Positions 36,081-47,277 of a stretch of 64,000 nt of DNA are shown piece after piece. The position numbers and the translations under genes were made by a program. This DNA is from Pseudomonas alcaligenes (lineage in GTDB: Bacteria; Pseudomonadota; Gammaproteobacteria; Pseudomonadales; Pseudomonadaceae), in assembly GCF_014490745.1 (NCBI RefSeq), contig NZ_LZEU01000001.1, positions 682,001-746,000 on the forward strand, written 5' to 3'. The notes under the pieces were generated by a model. The model saw nothing but the letters and a program-made list of their open reading frames with translations, did no database searches and was not told the DNA's origin. Positions within the stretch are counted from its first letter, which is position 1. Each line of letters starts with the position of its first letter.

Positions 36081-36115
36081 AAAGGCCCTGGGGCGGATGC
36101 CACAGGGCCTTTTTT
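36081..36115. terminator. Bidirectional terminator between lipB and lipA
   Basis: A 10-bp perfect stem (AAAGGCCCTG/CAGGGCCTTT) closes a 12-base loop, with T-rich sequence on the plus side and A-rich on the minus side. It serves both converging genes. Confidence 0.85.
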
Positions 36116-36131
36116 GTATCTGGACTGCGGG

Positions 36132-37184
<1,053 letters not shown>

Positions 37185-37310
37185 CGAAGTCTCGGCTCCG
37201 GTAGGGGCTTCGGTAGGAGGGCTTTTGGCCAGGGCCCAGTCTACCATAGATGGCTGCCGGCACCGTCCGCGGCGCCCAGTGGCGGCATTGCCAGGCGCCT
37301 GCCGGCGGCG

Positions 37311-38627
37311 TCAGTTCTTCAGCTGGTTGGCGAACTGGCCGATGGCCTGAACCACCTGCTGGGCGCCGTCCTGAATCTCGACTATCACCGCGCCAGCCTC
37401 GTTGGCCAGGTTCAGGCCCTGTTCGGCCTGCTGGCTGCTGCTGGCCATGCTGGCCACGGCGCCCTGGGCCAGGCTCTGGTTCTTCTGTACTACCTCGACT
37501 ATTTCCTCGGTGGCCTGGCTGGTGCGCCCGGCCAGCTGGCGTACCTCGTCGGCCACCACGGCGAAGCCACGACCCTGCTCGCCGGCGCGGGCGGCTTCGA
37601 TGGCGGCGTTGAGGGCCAGCAGGTTGGTCTGGTCGGCGATGCCACGGATGGTCTGCATGATGCTGCTGATCAGTTGCGACTGCTTGTCCAGGGCCTCGAT
37701 GCCATCGCTGGCTTCCTGCAGCTGGCGGGCGATGCGTTGCATCACGCTGACGGTCTGGCTGACCACGGCAGCGCCCTTGTTGGCGCTGTCGTCGGTCTGC
37801 CGGGAGATGCTGTAGGCGATGTTTGCCGCTTCGGCCACGGCCTGTTCCTGGTTGACCTGGTCAGTGATCACGGTGGCGAACTTGACCACCTTGTACAGGC
37901 GTTCGTGATGGTCGCGTACCGGGTTGTAGGAGGCTTCCAGCCAGACTTCGCGGCCATGGCTGTCGACCCGCTTGAAGCGTCCGGCGACGAATTCGCCGCG
38001 ATTGAGGCGGGCCCAGAAGTCGCGGTATTCCTGCGAGGCGGATTCCTCGGCCGAGCAGAACATGCGGTGGTGTTTGCCCTTGATCTGTTCCAGGCGGTAA
38101 CCCATGCCATCGAGGAAGCGCTGGTTGGCGGTGAGTACCTCGCCGGCCAGATTGAATTCGATGACCGCCGTGGAGCGCAGTAGGGCGCCGATCAGCCCCT
38201 CGTGTTCCTTGGAGGTGCTGATGGTGCGGGTCAGGTCGGTGGCGCACAGGGTGAAGTAGGCCAGTTGGTTGCGGCTGTTCATGACTGGCTGCCAGATGGC
38301 GCGTAACCAGGCTTCCTCGCCGTCGCCCCGCAGCAGGCGATAGGCGCCGCACAGGTGTTCGTAGCTGCGCAGGGCCTGCTGCAGCTTGCGGTAGTTGTCT
38401 TCGCGGCGGAAGGACTCGGGAATCAGGCTGTCCAGCGGGCGTCCCAGCAGGGCTTCGCGCTGATAGAGCATGGTGTTAATAAAGTCGTCGTTGGCATAGC
38501 GGATCCGACCTTCGGGGTCTATTTCCAGCACCAGCATTTCGCTGTAGATCGAGTCCTTGATCTGGCGCATGCTGGCCAGCTCATTGCGTAGCTGCTGCAG
38601 CTCTTCCTTCAGTTTGCTGTTGAACAT
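37311..38627 (-). CDS. Soluble PAS-PAS methyl-accepting signal protein
   Basis: This 438-residue protein has two PAS domains (about residues 30-135 and 150-260) followed by a short MCP signalling domain. There is no membrane segment, so it is cytoplasmic. The hairpin tip of the MCP is clear: [40 protein letters not shown]. The coiled-coil is short and the protein ends about 60 residues later. The architecture matches BdlA-type biofilm dispersion sensors and Aer-like redox sensors. The start [10 protein letters not shown] is preferred (AGGTG upstream). Ligand or cofactor unknown. Confidence 0.9.
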   Translation of the reverse strand: MFNSKLKEELQQLRNELASMRQIKDSIYSEMLVLEIDPEGRIRYANDDFINTMLYQREALLGRPLDSLIPESFRREDNYRKLQQALRSYEHLCGAYRLLRGDGEEAWLRAIWQPVMNSRNQLAYFTLCATDLTRTISTSKEHEGLIGALLRSTAVIEFNLAGEVLTANQRFLDGMGYRLEQIKGKHHRMFCSAEESASQEYRDFWARLNRGEFVAGRFKRVDSHGREVWLEASYNPVRDHHERLYKVVKFATVITDQVNQEQAVAEAANIAYSISRQTDDSANKGAAVVSQTVSVMQRIARQLQEASDGIEALDKQSQLISSIMQTIRGIADQTNLLALNAAIEAARAGEQGRGFAVVADEVRQLAGRTSQATEEIVEVVQKNQSLAQGAVASMASSSQQAEQGLNLANEAGAVIVEIQDGAQQVVQAIGQFANQLKN

Positions 38628-38810
38628 CGCGAGGGCACCTTGTGGATTGGGGGCCTGGCACTCCATGGCTGCTTTTCGGCAGCGCGTCCTTGCGTGCCTG
38701 AGGCGCTGTGCGACCGCGTCTGCGGGCTCAGTGGTCTAGCCAGTGTAGTCCGGCGGCCGAGTTGCCTGGCGGCGGACAGCGTTGCCACTTATGTAGGGTG
38801 AAAGTACGGA

Positions 38811-39692
38811 ATGAGCCTTCTCGAATGTGACTTGCCGTTGCCTGCCGACTACCGAGTGGCCGACCTGCTGAGTTTCCACCGCCGCGATGCCCAGGCTGTG
38901 GCCGAGCGGGTCACGGACGACGGCCTGGACAAGGGCATTCTCTGGGACGGGCAGCCGGCCTGCCTGGGGCTGCGCTTCGCCGCCGGGCGGGTACGCGTGA
39001 CGCTGCAGCTCGATGGCGCCGTAGCGGGCGATAGCCAGGCGCTGCAGGGGCTGGCCGAGCGCATGCTGGGGCTGACCCAGCCGGTGCCGGCCTTCGAGGC
39101 GGCCCATGCCGATCATCCCTTGCTGGGGGCGCTGATCGCCGCCAACCGAGGTTTGCGCGTGCCGCAGTCGGCCACGCCGTTCGAGGCGCTGACCTGGGCC
39201 ATCAGTGGCCAGCAGATCAGCCTGCCGGTGGCGATTGCCTTGCGCCGCCAGTTGATCCGCCTGAGCGGGCGGCAGCACTCCAGCGGCTTGCTGTGTTATC
39301 CGGATGCGCCAGCGGTGGCGGCGCTGGACGCGGACACCCTGGGCCAGGCCGGCTTCTCCCGGGCCAAGAGCCAGACCTTGCTGCTGCTCGCCCGCGAGGT
39401 GGTCGAGGGGCGTCTGCCGCTCGATCAGTGGCTGGCTGACGAGCCGGCCGAGGCGATCGGTGAGCGCCTGCTGGCATTGAAGGGCATCGGCCCGTGGACG
39501 GCGGATTACGCCCTGTTGCGCGGTTTTGCCCGCCTCGATGGCTCGCTGCACGGCGATGCTGCGGTGCGCCGGCAGCTGCAGCGCCTGCTGGGTGCGGCAG
39601 ACAAGCTCGACCAGCCGTTCGTGCGCGACTGGCTGGCCGCGTTCGCGCCCTGGCGCGCACTGGTCGCCGCCCATCTCTGGGCTATGGCCTAG
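38811..39692 (+). CDS. alkA: DNA-3-methyladenine glycosylase II
   Basis: This 293-residue helix-hairpin-helix glycosylase excises a range of alkylated bases. The HhH-GPD region reads LLALKGIGPWTADYALLRG near residue 222, followed by the catalytic Asp in LHGDAAV. The middle carries FEALTWAISGQQISLPVAIALRRQL, typical of the family. The N-terminal AlkA_N-type domain precedes it. No Ada methyltransferase gene is fused or adjacent, so its induction by alkylation is uncertain here. The gene stands between the PAS-MCP gene and a convergent transglycosylase. Confidence 0.93.
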   Translation: MSLLECDLPLPADYRVADLLSFHRRDAQAVAERVTDDGLDKGILWDGQPACLGLRFAAGRVRVTLQLDGAVAGDSQALQGLAERMLGLTQPVPAFEAAHADHPLLGALIAANRGLRVPQSATPFEALTWAISGQQISLPVAIALRRQLIRLSGRQHSSGLLCYPDAPAVAALDADTLGQAGFSRAKSQTLLLLAREVVEGRLPLDQWLADEPAEAIGERLLALKGIGPWTADYALLRGFARLDGSLHGDAAVRRQLQRLLGAADKLDQPFVRDWLAAFAPWRALVAAHLWAMA

Positions 39693-39791
39693 CACGCAGG
39701 CTCGCGAGCTAGAGCCGGGCTAGGCGCGCGGAGTTGGCGAGCCCCCGAGGCTGCCTTCCAGCAATGCCCGGCCGACGCGCAGCAGCCTTGC

Positions 39792-41084
39792 TCAGCGCAG
39801 TTGCTGCAGCAGCTTCTCGGTGGGGTAGCCGTCGGCCGGCCAGCCCAGGCTCTGCTGAAAGGCGCGGATGGCGCGGCGGGTGTTGGCGCCAATGATGCTG
39901 TCCGCCGCCCCCGGGTCGAAGCCGCGGGCGGCCAGGCCTTCCTGCAGGGCGATGCGCTCGCTGCGACTGAGCGGGCGCTCGTCACGCGGCCAGTCGCCCT
40001 GTACCAGGCCGCCACCGCCGAAACGCTCGCCGAGCAGGCCGACGGCCAGGGCGTAGGACGAGGAGTTGTTGTACTTGAGGATTGCGCGGAAGTTGGCGAA
40101 CACCAGGAAGGCCGGGCCGCGGTGGCCGGCCGGCAGCAGCAGGTAGGCGCTGTCGTTCGGGTCGACCTGTTGTGGCGTGCCCTTCACGCCCAGCGCGTAC
40201 CACTGGGCATAGGTCTTGCGCACCTCGGTATCGGCCAGGGCATAGTCGAAGCCACTGGGCAGGGCCACCTGCATGCCCCAAGGCTGGCCCTTGCGCCAGC
40301 CGGAGGCCTGCAGGTAGTGGGCGGCCGAGGCCAGGGCATCGGCGCTGGAGCTCCAGATATCGCGGCGACCGTCGCCGTCGAAGTCCACTGCGTGGGTCAG
40401 GTAGGTGGTGGGGATGAACTGGGTCTGGCCCATGGCCCCGGCCCAGGAGCCGCGCAGGCCGCTCGGGCTGGTGTCGCCGCTCTGCAGGATCTGCAGGGCG
40501 GCCAGCAGCTGCTCCTCGGCGAACTGCGGGCGACGCCCTTCATAGGCCAGGGTGGCCAGCGAGCCGATCACCGACTTGTCACCCATGAACTGGCCGAAGC
40601 TGCTCTCCATGCCCCAGATCGCCACCAGGGTCTCGCGGTCGACGCCGTAGCGCTGCTCGATGGCGCTGAGGGTGGCGGCGTGCTCGGCGAGCAGAGCCTG
40701 GCCTTTGCGCACACGCACTGGCGAGGTGGCGCCTTCCAGGTATTCCCACACCGGGCGGGTGAATTCGGGTTGGCTGCGGTCGGCATCGACCACTGCCTGA
40801 TCCGGGGCGATGCCAGCGAAGGCACGGTCGAACAGGTCGGCCTGGATGCCGGCGCGCAGGGCCTTGCGGCGGAAGGCGTCGCGCCAGTCGGTGAAGCTGC
40901 GGTAACTCGCTGCCGGGCTGACGGCTACCTCGACCTGGCGCGGTGCACTGGGCGTGGTCGCCGGCGCGGGACTGGCCAGCGGGGCATCGGTAGCGGGTGT
41001 CGGGGTTTCGGCGCAGGCGCAGAGCAGCAGGGCGCTGGCAGTGAACAGGCAGCCCAGGCGGGCCTTGGCGGCAGGGTGGAACAT
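39792..41084 (-). CDS. sltB3: MltB-type lytic transglycosylase with PG-binding domain
   Basis: This 430-residue transglycosylase has a lipobox-like LLLCACAE at residues 20-27, which suggests a lipoprotein. The catalytic domain resembles that of MltB, with IWGMESSFGQFMGDKS (Glu near residue 161) and GAMGQTQFIPTTYLTHAVDFDGDGRRDIW. A C-terminal peptidoglycan-binding domain (about residues 370-428, FDPGAADSIIGANTRRAIRAFQ) is present, unlike the mltB product at 31.8 kb. Position and domain order match SltB3 of P. aeruginosa as I remember it; the symbol is therefore tentative. Confidence 0.9.
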   Translation of the reverse strand: MFHPAAKARLGCLFTASALLLCACAETPTPATDAPLASPAPATTPSAPRQVEVAVSPAASYRSFTDWRDAFRRKALRAGIQADLFDRAFAGIAPDQAVVDADRSQPEFTRPVWEYLEGATSPVRVRKGQALLAEHAATLSAIEQRYGVDRETLVAIWGMESSFGQFMGDKSVIGSLATLAYEGRRPQFAEEQLLAALQILQSGDTSPSGLRGSWAGAMGQTQFIPTTYLTHAVDFDGDGRRDIWSSSADALASAAHYLQASGWRKGQPWGMQVALPSGFDYALADTEVRKTYAQWYALGVKGTPQQVDPNDSAYLLLPAGHRGPAFLVFANFRAILKYNNSSSYALAVGLLGERFGGGGLVQGDWPRDERPLSRSERIALQEGLAARGFDPGAADSIIGANTRRAIRAFQQSLGWPADGYPTEKLLQQLR

Positions 41085-41139
41085 CGGGGCAGTCTCGGTC
41101 TTGCCAAACAGACCGCGACCTTAGCATGGCAAGCCGTTT

Positions 41140-41298
41140 TCAGGCGCCCATAAAGCAAGAAGCCTCCCAGTTTTGCTGGGAGGCTTCGCGGCGGTAGCTG
41201 CCTTTGCCTTTCTTCGGCTGTTCCTGGCGGCAGCGGAACAGCGGTTGGGCGACTAGGGATTTGGCCTGGTTCGGCCGCTTGGGGGCTTTTCTGCTCAT
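41140..41298 (-). CDS. arfA: Alternative ribosome-rescue factor ArfA
   Basis: A 52-codon ORF begins MSRKAPKRP and contains the ArfA core KKGKGSYRR near residues 29-37 and NWEAS at 43-47. ArfA recruits release factor RF2 to ribosomes stalled at the end of mRNAs lacking a stop codon. The ATG at 41296-41298 has GAGGA 8 bases upstream. A 12-bp perfect hairpin lies within codons 38-47 and is followed by UUGCUUU, before the stop. As in E. coli, the message would end without a stop codon and the peptide would be tagged by tmRNA unless that system fails. The last residues (CFMGA) may rarely be made. Confidence 0.88.
   Translation of the reverse strand: MSRKAPKRPNQAKSLVAQPLFRCRQEQPKKGKGSYRREASQQNWEASCFMGA
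41159..41187 (-). terminator. Intragenic hairpin/terminator within arfA
   Basis: In the minus-strand RNA, GAAGCCUCCCAG pairs perfectly with CUGGGAGGCUUC around a CAAAA loop and is followed by UUGCUUU. It lies inside the arfA reading frame, 17 bases before the stop codon. It can act as an intrinsic terminator or an RNase III target, giving a non-stop arfA mRNA. Confidence 0.85.
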
Positions 41299-41341
41299 CA
41301 GAGTTGTCCTCGCCGGGCCCGCGACAGTGCGGGCGGCGCGG

Positions 41342-41370
41342 ACTATGCGCCGCTGTACGAATATTGTCCA
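41342..41370 (-). promoter_or_regulatory. Sigma-70 promoter for arfA
   Basis: On the minus strand TGGACA (41365-41370, 5 of 6 to TTGACA) and CATAGT (41342-41347, 4 of 6 to TATAAT) are separated by exactly 17 bases. The -10 lies 43 bases before the arfA ATG, just after the holA stop. Confidence 0.55.
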
Positions 41371-41376
41371 GTGGCG

Positions 41377-42411
41377 CTATTCGCTCAGCGTCAGGCGCTG
41401 CCCGGCCATCAGCAGGGCCAGGCGCGCCAGGCTGCTCCAGGCATCGCCCGGAGCCTGGCCCTTGACCTGCGCGTCGATGCGCTGGGCATCCAGCAGCAGC
41501 TGGTTCCAGCGCGCCGCGCTGTGGCGCTGCAGGGCCTTGCTGACCAGCGGTTTGCGCTTGTCCCAGACCGGCGGGCGGGCAGAGGCGAAGGCCTTGTCCT
41601 GTGGCACGCCCTGGGCAATCTGCTGGGCGATGGCGGCCAGCTGGCGCAGCTCGCGGGCCAGCATGACCAGGATGAACAGCACCTCGACCCCTTCACCGCG
41701 CAGGCCTTCGAGCATGCGCAGGGCATGCGCGGCGTCGCCGCCGAGCACCGCGTCGATCAGGCCGAACACGTCGTAGCGCGCGCTGTCGGCCACTGCCGCC
41801 TGCACGGTGGCAGCGTCGATCTGGTTGTCTTCGGCCAGCAGCTTGAGCTTCTCGATTTCCTGGGCGGCAGCCAGCAGGTTGCCTTCCACCCGGTCGGCGA
41901 TCAGTTCCACCGCTTCCTGGCTGGCATTCAGGCCGGCCTGGGCCAGGCGCTGACGAACCCACTGCGGCAGCTGGGCGGCGTCCACCGGCCAGATCTGCAG
42001 GAACTGGCTGTGCGGGCCGTCGATCAGGGCCTTGGCCCACTTGGTCTTCTGCGTGGCGCCGTCGAGCTTGGGCACGCTGATCAGCAGCAGGGTGTCTTCC
42101 GGCGGCCGCTCGAGGTATTCGAGGATCGCCGCAGTGCCCTTGTCGCCAGGCTTGCCGTTGGCGATGCGCAGTTCGATGACACGCTTCTCGGCGAACAGCG
42201 ACAGGCTGGCACCAGCCTCGTAGAGCAGGCCCCAGTCGAAGTTGGCTTCGGCGTGGAACACCTCGCGCTCGCTGAAACCCTGGGCACGGGTGGCGGCGCG
42301 GATGGCGTCGGCGGCTTCCTGGCACAGCAGCGGTTCGTCGCCGCTGATCACGTAGACCGGGGCGAGGCTGCCTTGCAGGTGTTTGCCGAGTTGCGCGGGG
42401 TTGAGTTTCAT
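41377..42411 (-). CDS. holA: DNA polymerase III delta subunit
   Basis: This 344-residue clamp-loader subunit opens the beta sliding clamp. The N-terminus MKLNPAQLGKHLQ and the nucleotide-fold-like segment LAPVYVISGDEPLLCQEAADAIR are characteristic. The central DTLLLISVPKLD strand and C-terminal helical collar region follow. It is downstream of lptE, as in most gammaproteobacteria, with a terminator-like hairpin in the gap. Confidence 0.96.
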   Translation of the reverse strand: MKLNPAQLGKHLQGSLAPVYVISGDEPLLCQEAADAIRAATRAQGFSEREVFHAEANFDWGLLYEAGASLSLFAEKRVIELRIANGKPGDKGTAAILEYLERPPEDTLLLISVPKLDGATQKTKWAKALIDGPHSQFLQIWPVDAAQLPQWVRQRLAQAGLNASQEAVELIADRVEGNLLAAAQEIEKLKLLAEDNQIDAATVQAAVADSARYDVFGLIDAVLGGDAAHALRMLEGLRGEGVEVLFILVMLARELRQLAAIAQQIAQGVPQDKAFASARPPVWDKRKPLVSKALQRHSAARWNQLLLDAQRIDAQVKGQAPGDAWSSLARLALLMAGQRLTLSE

Positions 42412-42438
42412 CGCGGGTCGAACTTCGTCACTTGCGAA

Positions 42439-42460
42439 AAGGGCCGGTTTCCCGGCCCTT
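42439..42460 (-). terminator. Hairpin between lptE and holA
   Basis: In the minus-strand RNA a 9-bp stem (AAGGGCCGG/CCGGCCCUU) is closed by a GAAA tetraloop and followed by UUCGC. It lies 6 bases after the lptE stop and 27 bases before the holA start. It may partially terminate the leuS-lptE transcript. Confidence 0.65.
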
Positions 42461-42466
42461 GTCTGC

Positions 42467-43075
42467 TTACTGGCTGATCGGCAGCTGGATCGGCGACTGC
42501 AGCGGCGCCGATTCCTGTTCGGCGCGGCGGGCCGCGGCTGCAGCTTCGGCTTCGGCCTGGGCGCGGGCGTCGGCTTCCTGTTGCAGCTGTTCCAGGCGGG
42601 CCGGGGTGATCAGCTGCAGGCGCATGGCCAGTTGCTGTACCAGTTCGCGGCGCATTTCCTGGCGCAGCTGGACGGACTCCTGGTCGGAGGCGATCAGGTT
42701 GTTCTCATCGTGCACGTAGGTGCTCAGCACTTCCAGCTGGTCGGTGTACAGCAGGGCGTTCTTGGCACCGCGGATCTCGTAAGTCAGGCGGGTGCTCAGC
42801 TCGTTCTCGGCGTTGCGCGCGGTGCTGGTGTAGCTGGCGGTGCGTTGCGTTTCCTCTTCCTTGGCCAGGTACAGCTTGTACGGGGCGCCGCTGTGGACGT
42901 TGACGCCGCTGTTCTCCAGCAGCTGCTGCAGCTGCTTGGCGGTTTGGCCGTAGGCGTTGCGTGCCTGCAGGTCGATTTCCTTGATAGCGAATTCGTTGCT
43001 GCCGGTGCCGCGCAGCTGGAAGCCGCAGGCGCCGAGCAGCAGGCTCAGGCCGATTACCACCAGATTCCGTTTCAT
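42467..43075 (-). CDS. lptE: LPS-assembly lipoprotein LptE
   Basis: This 202-residue outer-membrane lipoprotein plugs the LptD barrel in lipopolysaccharide export. The lipobox LLGAC places the lipid cysteine at residue 17, followed by GFQLRGTGSN, typical of LptE. The C-terminal 40 residues are Ala/Glu-rich (ARAQAEAEAAAAARRAEQ) and probably a helix or disordered tail. The second of two adjacent ATGs is used because its spacing from GAAGAGA is better. It lies between leuS and holA, the standard order. Confidence 0.94.
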   Translation of the reverse strand: MKRNLVVIGLSLLLGACGFQLRGTGSNEFAIKEIDLQARNAYGQTAKQLQQLLENSGVNVHSGAPYKLYLAKEEETQRTASYTSTARNAENELSTRLTYEIRGAKNALLYTDQLEVLSTYVHDENNLIASDQESVQLRQEMRRELVQQLAMRLQLITPARLEQLQQEADARAQAEAEAAAAARRAEQESAPLQSPIQLPISQ

Positions 43076-43103
43076 CATTCTCTTCTATCCCCTTGGAGAG
43101 TCA

Positions 43104-43126
43104 CGGCGCCATGCGGCATGGCGCCG
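43104..43126 (-). other. Perfect hairpin between leuS and lptE
   Basis: Ten-base perfect arms (CGGCGCCATG/CATGGCGCCG) flank a 3-base loop in the 75-base gap between the leuS stop and the lptE start. No U tract follows, so mRNA stabilisation or processing is more likely than termination. Confidence 0.55.
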
Positions 43127-43150
43127 AGCTTAATCAGTTGGCGACCGATT

Positions 43151-45826
<2,676 letters not shown>

Positions 45827-45954
45827 TCAGGGAAACCCTGATTATCGCGGGAGGCGCGGCGGGCCGCCGTTTGTCGCAGCGCGCGGCCGCCGGTGGGGTG
45901 GGCGCTAAGCTTCGCTGTAAGGGTGCGCGTTTCTGCGCCCGACAGAGGTGATGG

Positions 45955-46401
45955 ATGGCTGAGTTACGGCGTGCGGAGGAGGGGGGCGGGCTTTACGAGC
46001 GTCTGCTGCAGCGCCTTGCTCTGGCCCTCGACGAGGCGGACACGGCGACCCGCCTGCAGGCCACGCCGCCCGTCGAACTGGAGTTGCGTGGGCTGACGCC
46101 GGCCGAGCTGGAGCTGATCAAGGCTTACCTGGATCGCGACTTGCACTGGCTGCGTGGCTGGCATGCGGCCGCCGAGGAGCTGGCGCTGATCGAGCAGCAG
46201 GATGCGCCGCTGAGCAAGCCGGTGCGTCAGGGCTTCAAGGTGACTCCCAGGAATAGCGGGCGGCGGGCGCCGCTCAAGCGCCGCCAGCAGCTGTGCTGCG
46301 CCCTGTGCGGCGGGGTGGCGCAGTGGCAACCCGGCGAAGGTGTGCTGCCGTGCACGGCCTGCGGCTCCAAGCTGTTCCGCGCCGGCCCGCCCAGCGCCTA
46401 G
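45955..46401 (+). CDS. Zinc-ribbon protein, DUF1451 type
   Basis: This 148-residue protein has a helical, Leu/Glu-rich N-terminal two-thirds and a C-terminal zinc ribbon with CALCGG and CTACGS about 20 residues apart. This pattern matches the DUF1451 (YbeL-like) family. Function is unknown. It is divergent from leuS and precedes the YdcF-family gene by 42 bases. The ATG at 45955 is the only start with an open frame; an overlapping ATG four bases earlier terminates at once. Confidence 0.8.
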   Translation: MAELRRAEEGGGLYERLLQRLALALDEADTATRLQATPPVELELRGLTPAELELIKAYLDRDLHWLRGWHAAAEELALIEQQDAPLSKPVRQGFKVTPRNSGRRAPLKRRQQLCCALCGGVAQWQPGEGVLPCTACGSKLFRAGPPSA

Positions 46402-46443
46402 GGCCGCTCGTCTGGTAGTCTGCCCGGGCACTGGGAGGTGCCC

Positions 46444-47205
46444 ATGGAGCTGCGTTTCATCCTCAAGCAACTGCTGCTACCGCCTGGCGGCTTGTTCCTA
46501 CTGATTGTCCTGGCCTGGCTGGCGCGCGTACGGCGCCCGCAGCTTGCCTCCGTGTGCCTGCTGCTGGGCCTGGGTGGCCTGTGGCTGATGAGCCTGCCGG
46601 TGGTGGTCGAGCAGGCGGCGCGCTGGCTGGAGCGCGACCCGGCGCTGGCCGAGGCGCAGTGGCCGGAACTGGCCCGGCGCGCCGATGCCATCGTAGTGCT
46701 CGGTTCGGGGCGCGAGGAGTCGGATCTGGCCTGGGGTGGCGATCAGCCGAGTGTCACCGCCATCGAGCGCCTGCGCTATGCGGCGCGCCTGCAGCGGGCC
46801 TCGGGCCTGCCGCTGCTGATCAGCGGCGGCCTGCACTATGGCCAGCCGCCCAGCGAGGCGGCGTTGATGGCCGAGGTGCTGCAGCGCGATTTCGGCGTGG
46901 CCACCCACTGGCGCGAGGAGCGCAGCCGCACCACCTGGGAGAATGCCGTGTTCAGCGCCGAGCTGCTGCGTGCCCAGGGTGTGCAGCGGGTGCTGCTGGT
47001 GACCCAGGCCGGGCATATGCCGCGGGCGCGCTGGTGCTTCGAGCGCCAGGGCTTGCAAGTGGTGGCCGCCCCGCTGGGCTTTCTCGGCGTGGCCAACGAG
47101 CGGCCGCTGGGGGGGTGGCTGCCGGAAGGCAAGGCGCTGTGGCAGAGCACGCGCCTGCTCAACGAGGCGCTCGGCCTGCTGCTCTATCCGCTGCTGTATC
47201 GCTGA
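46444..47205 (+). CDS. YdcF/ElyC-family membrane protein (DUF218)
   Basis: This 253-residue protein has two N-terminal membrane segments (about residues 12-30 and 38-58) and a DUF218 domain with AIVVLGSGREESD near residue 82, LLISGGLHYGQPPSEAALM and SRTTWENAVFSAELL. The family includes ElyC, linked to peptidoglycan/undecaprenyl lipid homeostasis, and SanA. GGGAGG lies 6 bases before the ATG at 46444, which is preferred over a GTG two codons earlier. It converges on lnt. Confidence 0.88.
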   Translation: MELRFILKQLLLPPGGLFLLIVLAWLARVRRPQLASVCLLLGLGGLWLMSLPVVVEQAARWLERDPALAEAQWPELARRADAIVVLGSGREESDLAWGGDQPSVTAIERLRYAARLQRASGLPLLISGGLHYGQPPSEAALMAEVLQRDFGVATHWREERSRTTWENAVFSAELLRAQGVQRVLLVTQAGHMPRARWCFERQGLQVVAAPLGFLGVANERPLGGWLPEGKALWQSTRLLNEALGLLLYPLLYR

Positions 47206-47241
47206 GGGGCGGTTTTACCGCTGGTATTGCGGCGTTTGCAT

Positions 47242-47260
47242 GGGGGCGCATGGCGCCCCC
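47242..47260. terminator. Convergent hairpin between YdcF-family gene and lnt
   Basis: Eight-base perfect arms (GGGGGCGC/GCGCCCCC) flank ATG, within outer arms TACCGC (47216-47221) and GCGGTA (47262-47267). It has no strong T run; it sits between two converging genes. Confidence 0.5.
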
Positions 47261-47277
47261 TGCGGTATGGTGTGGCG

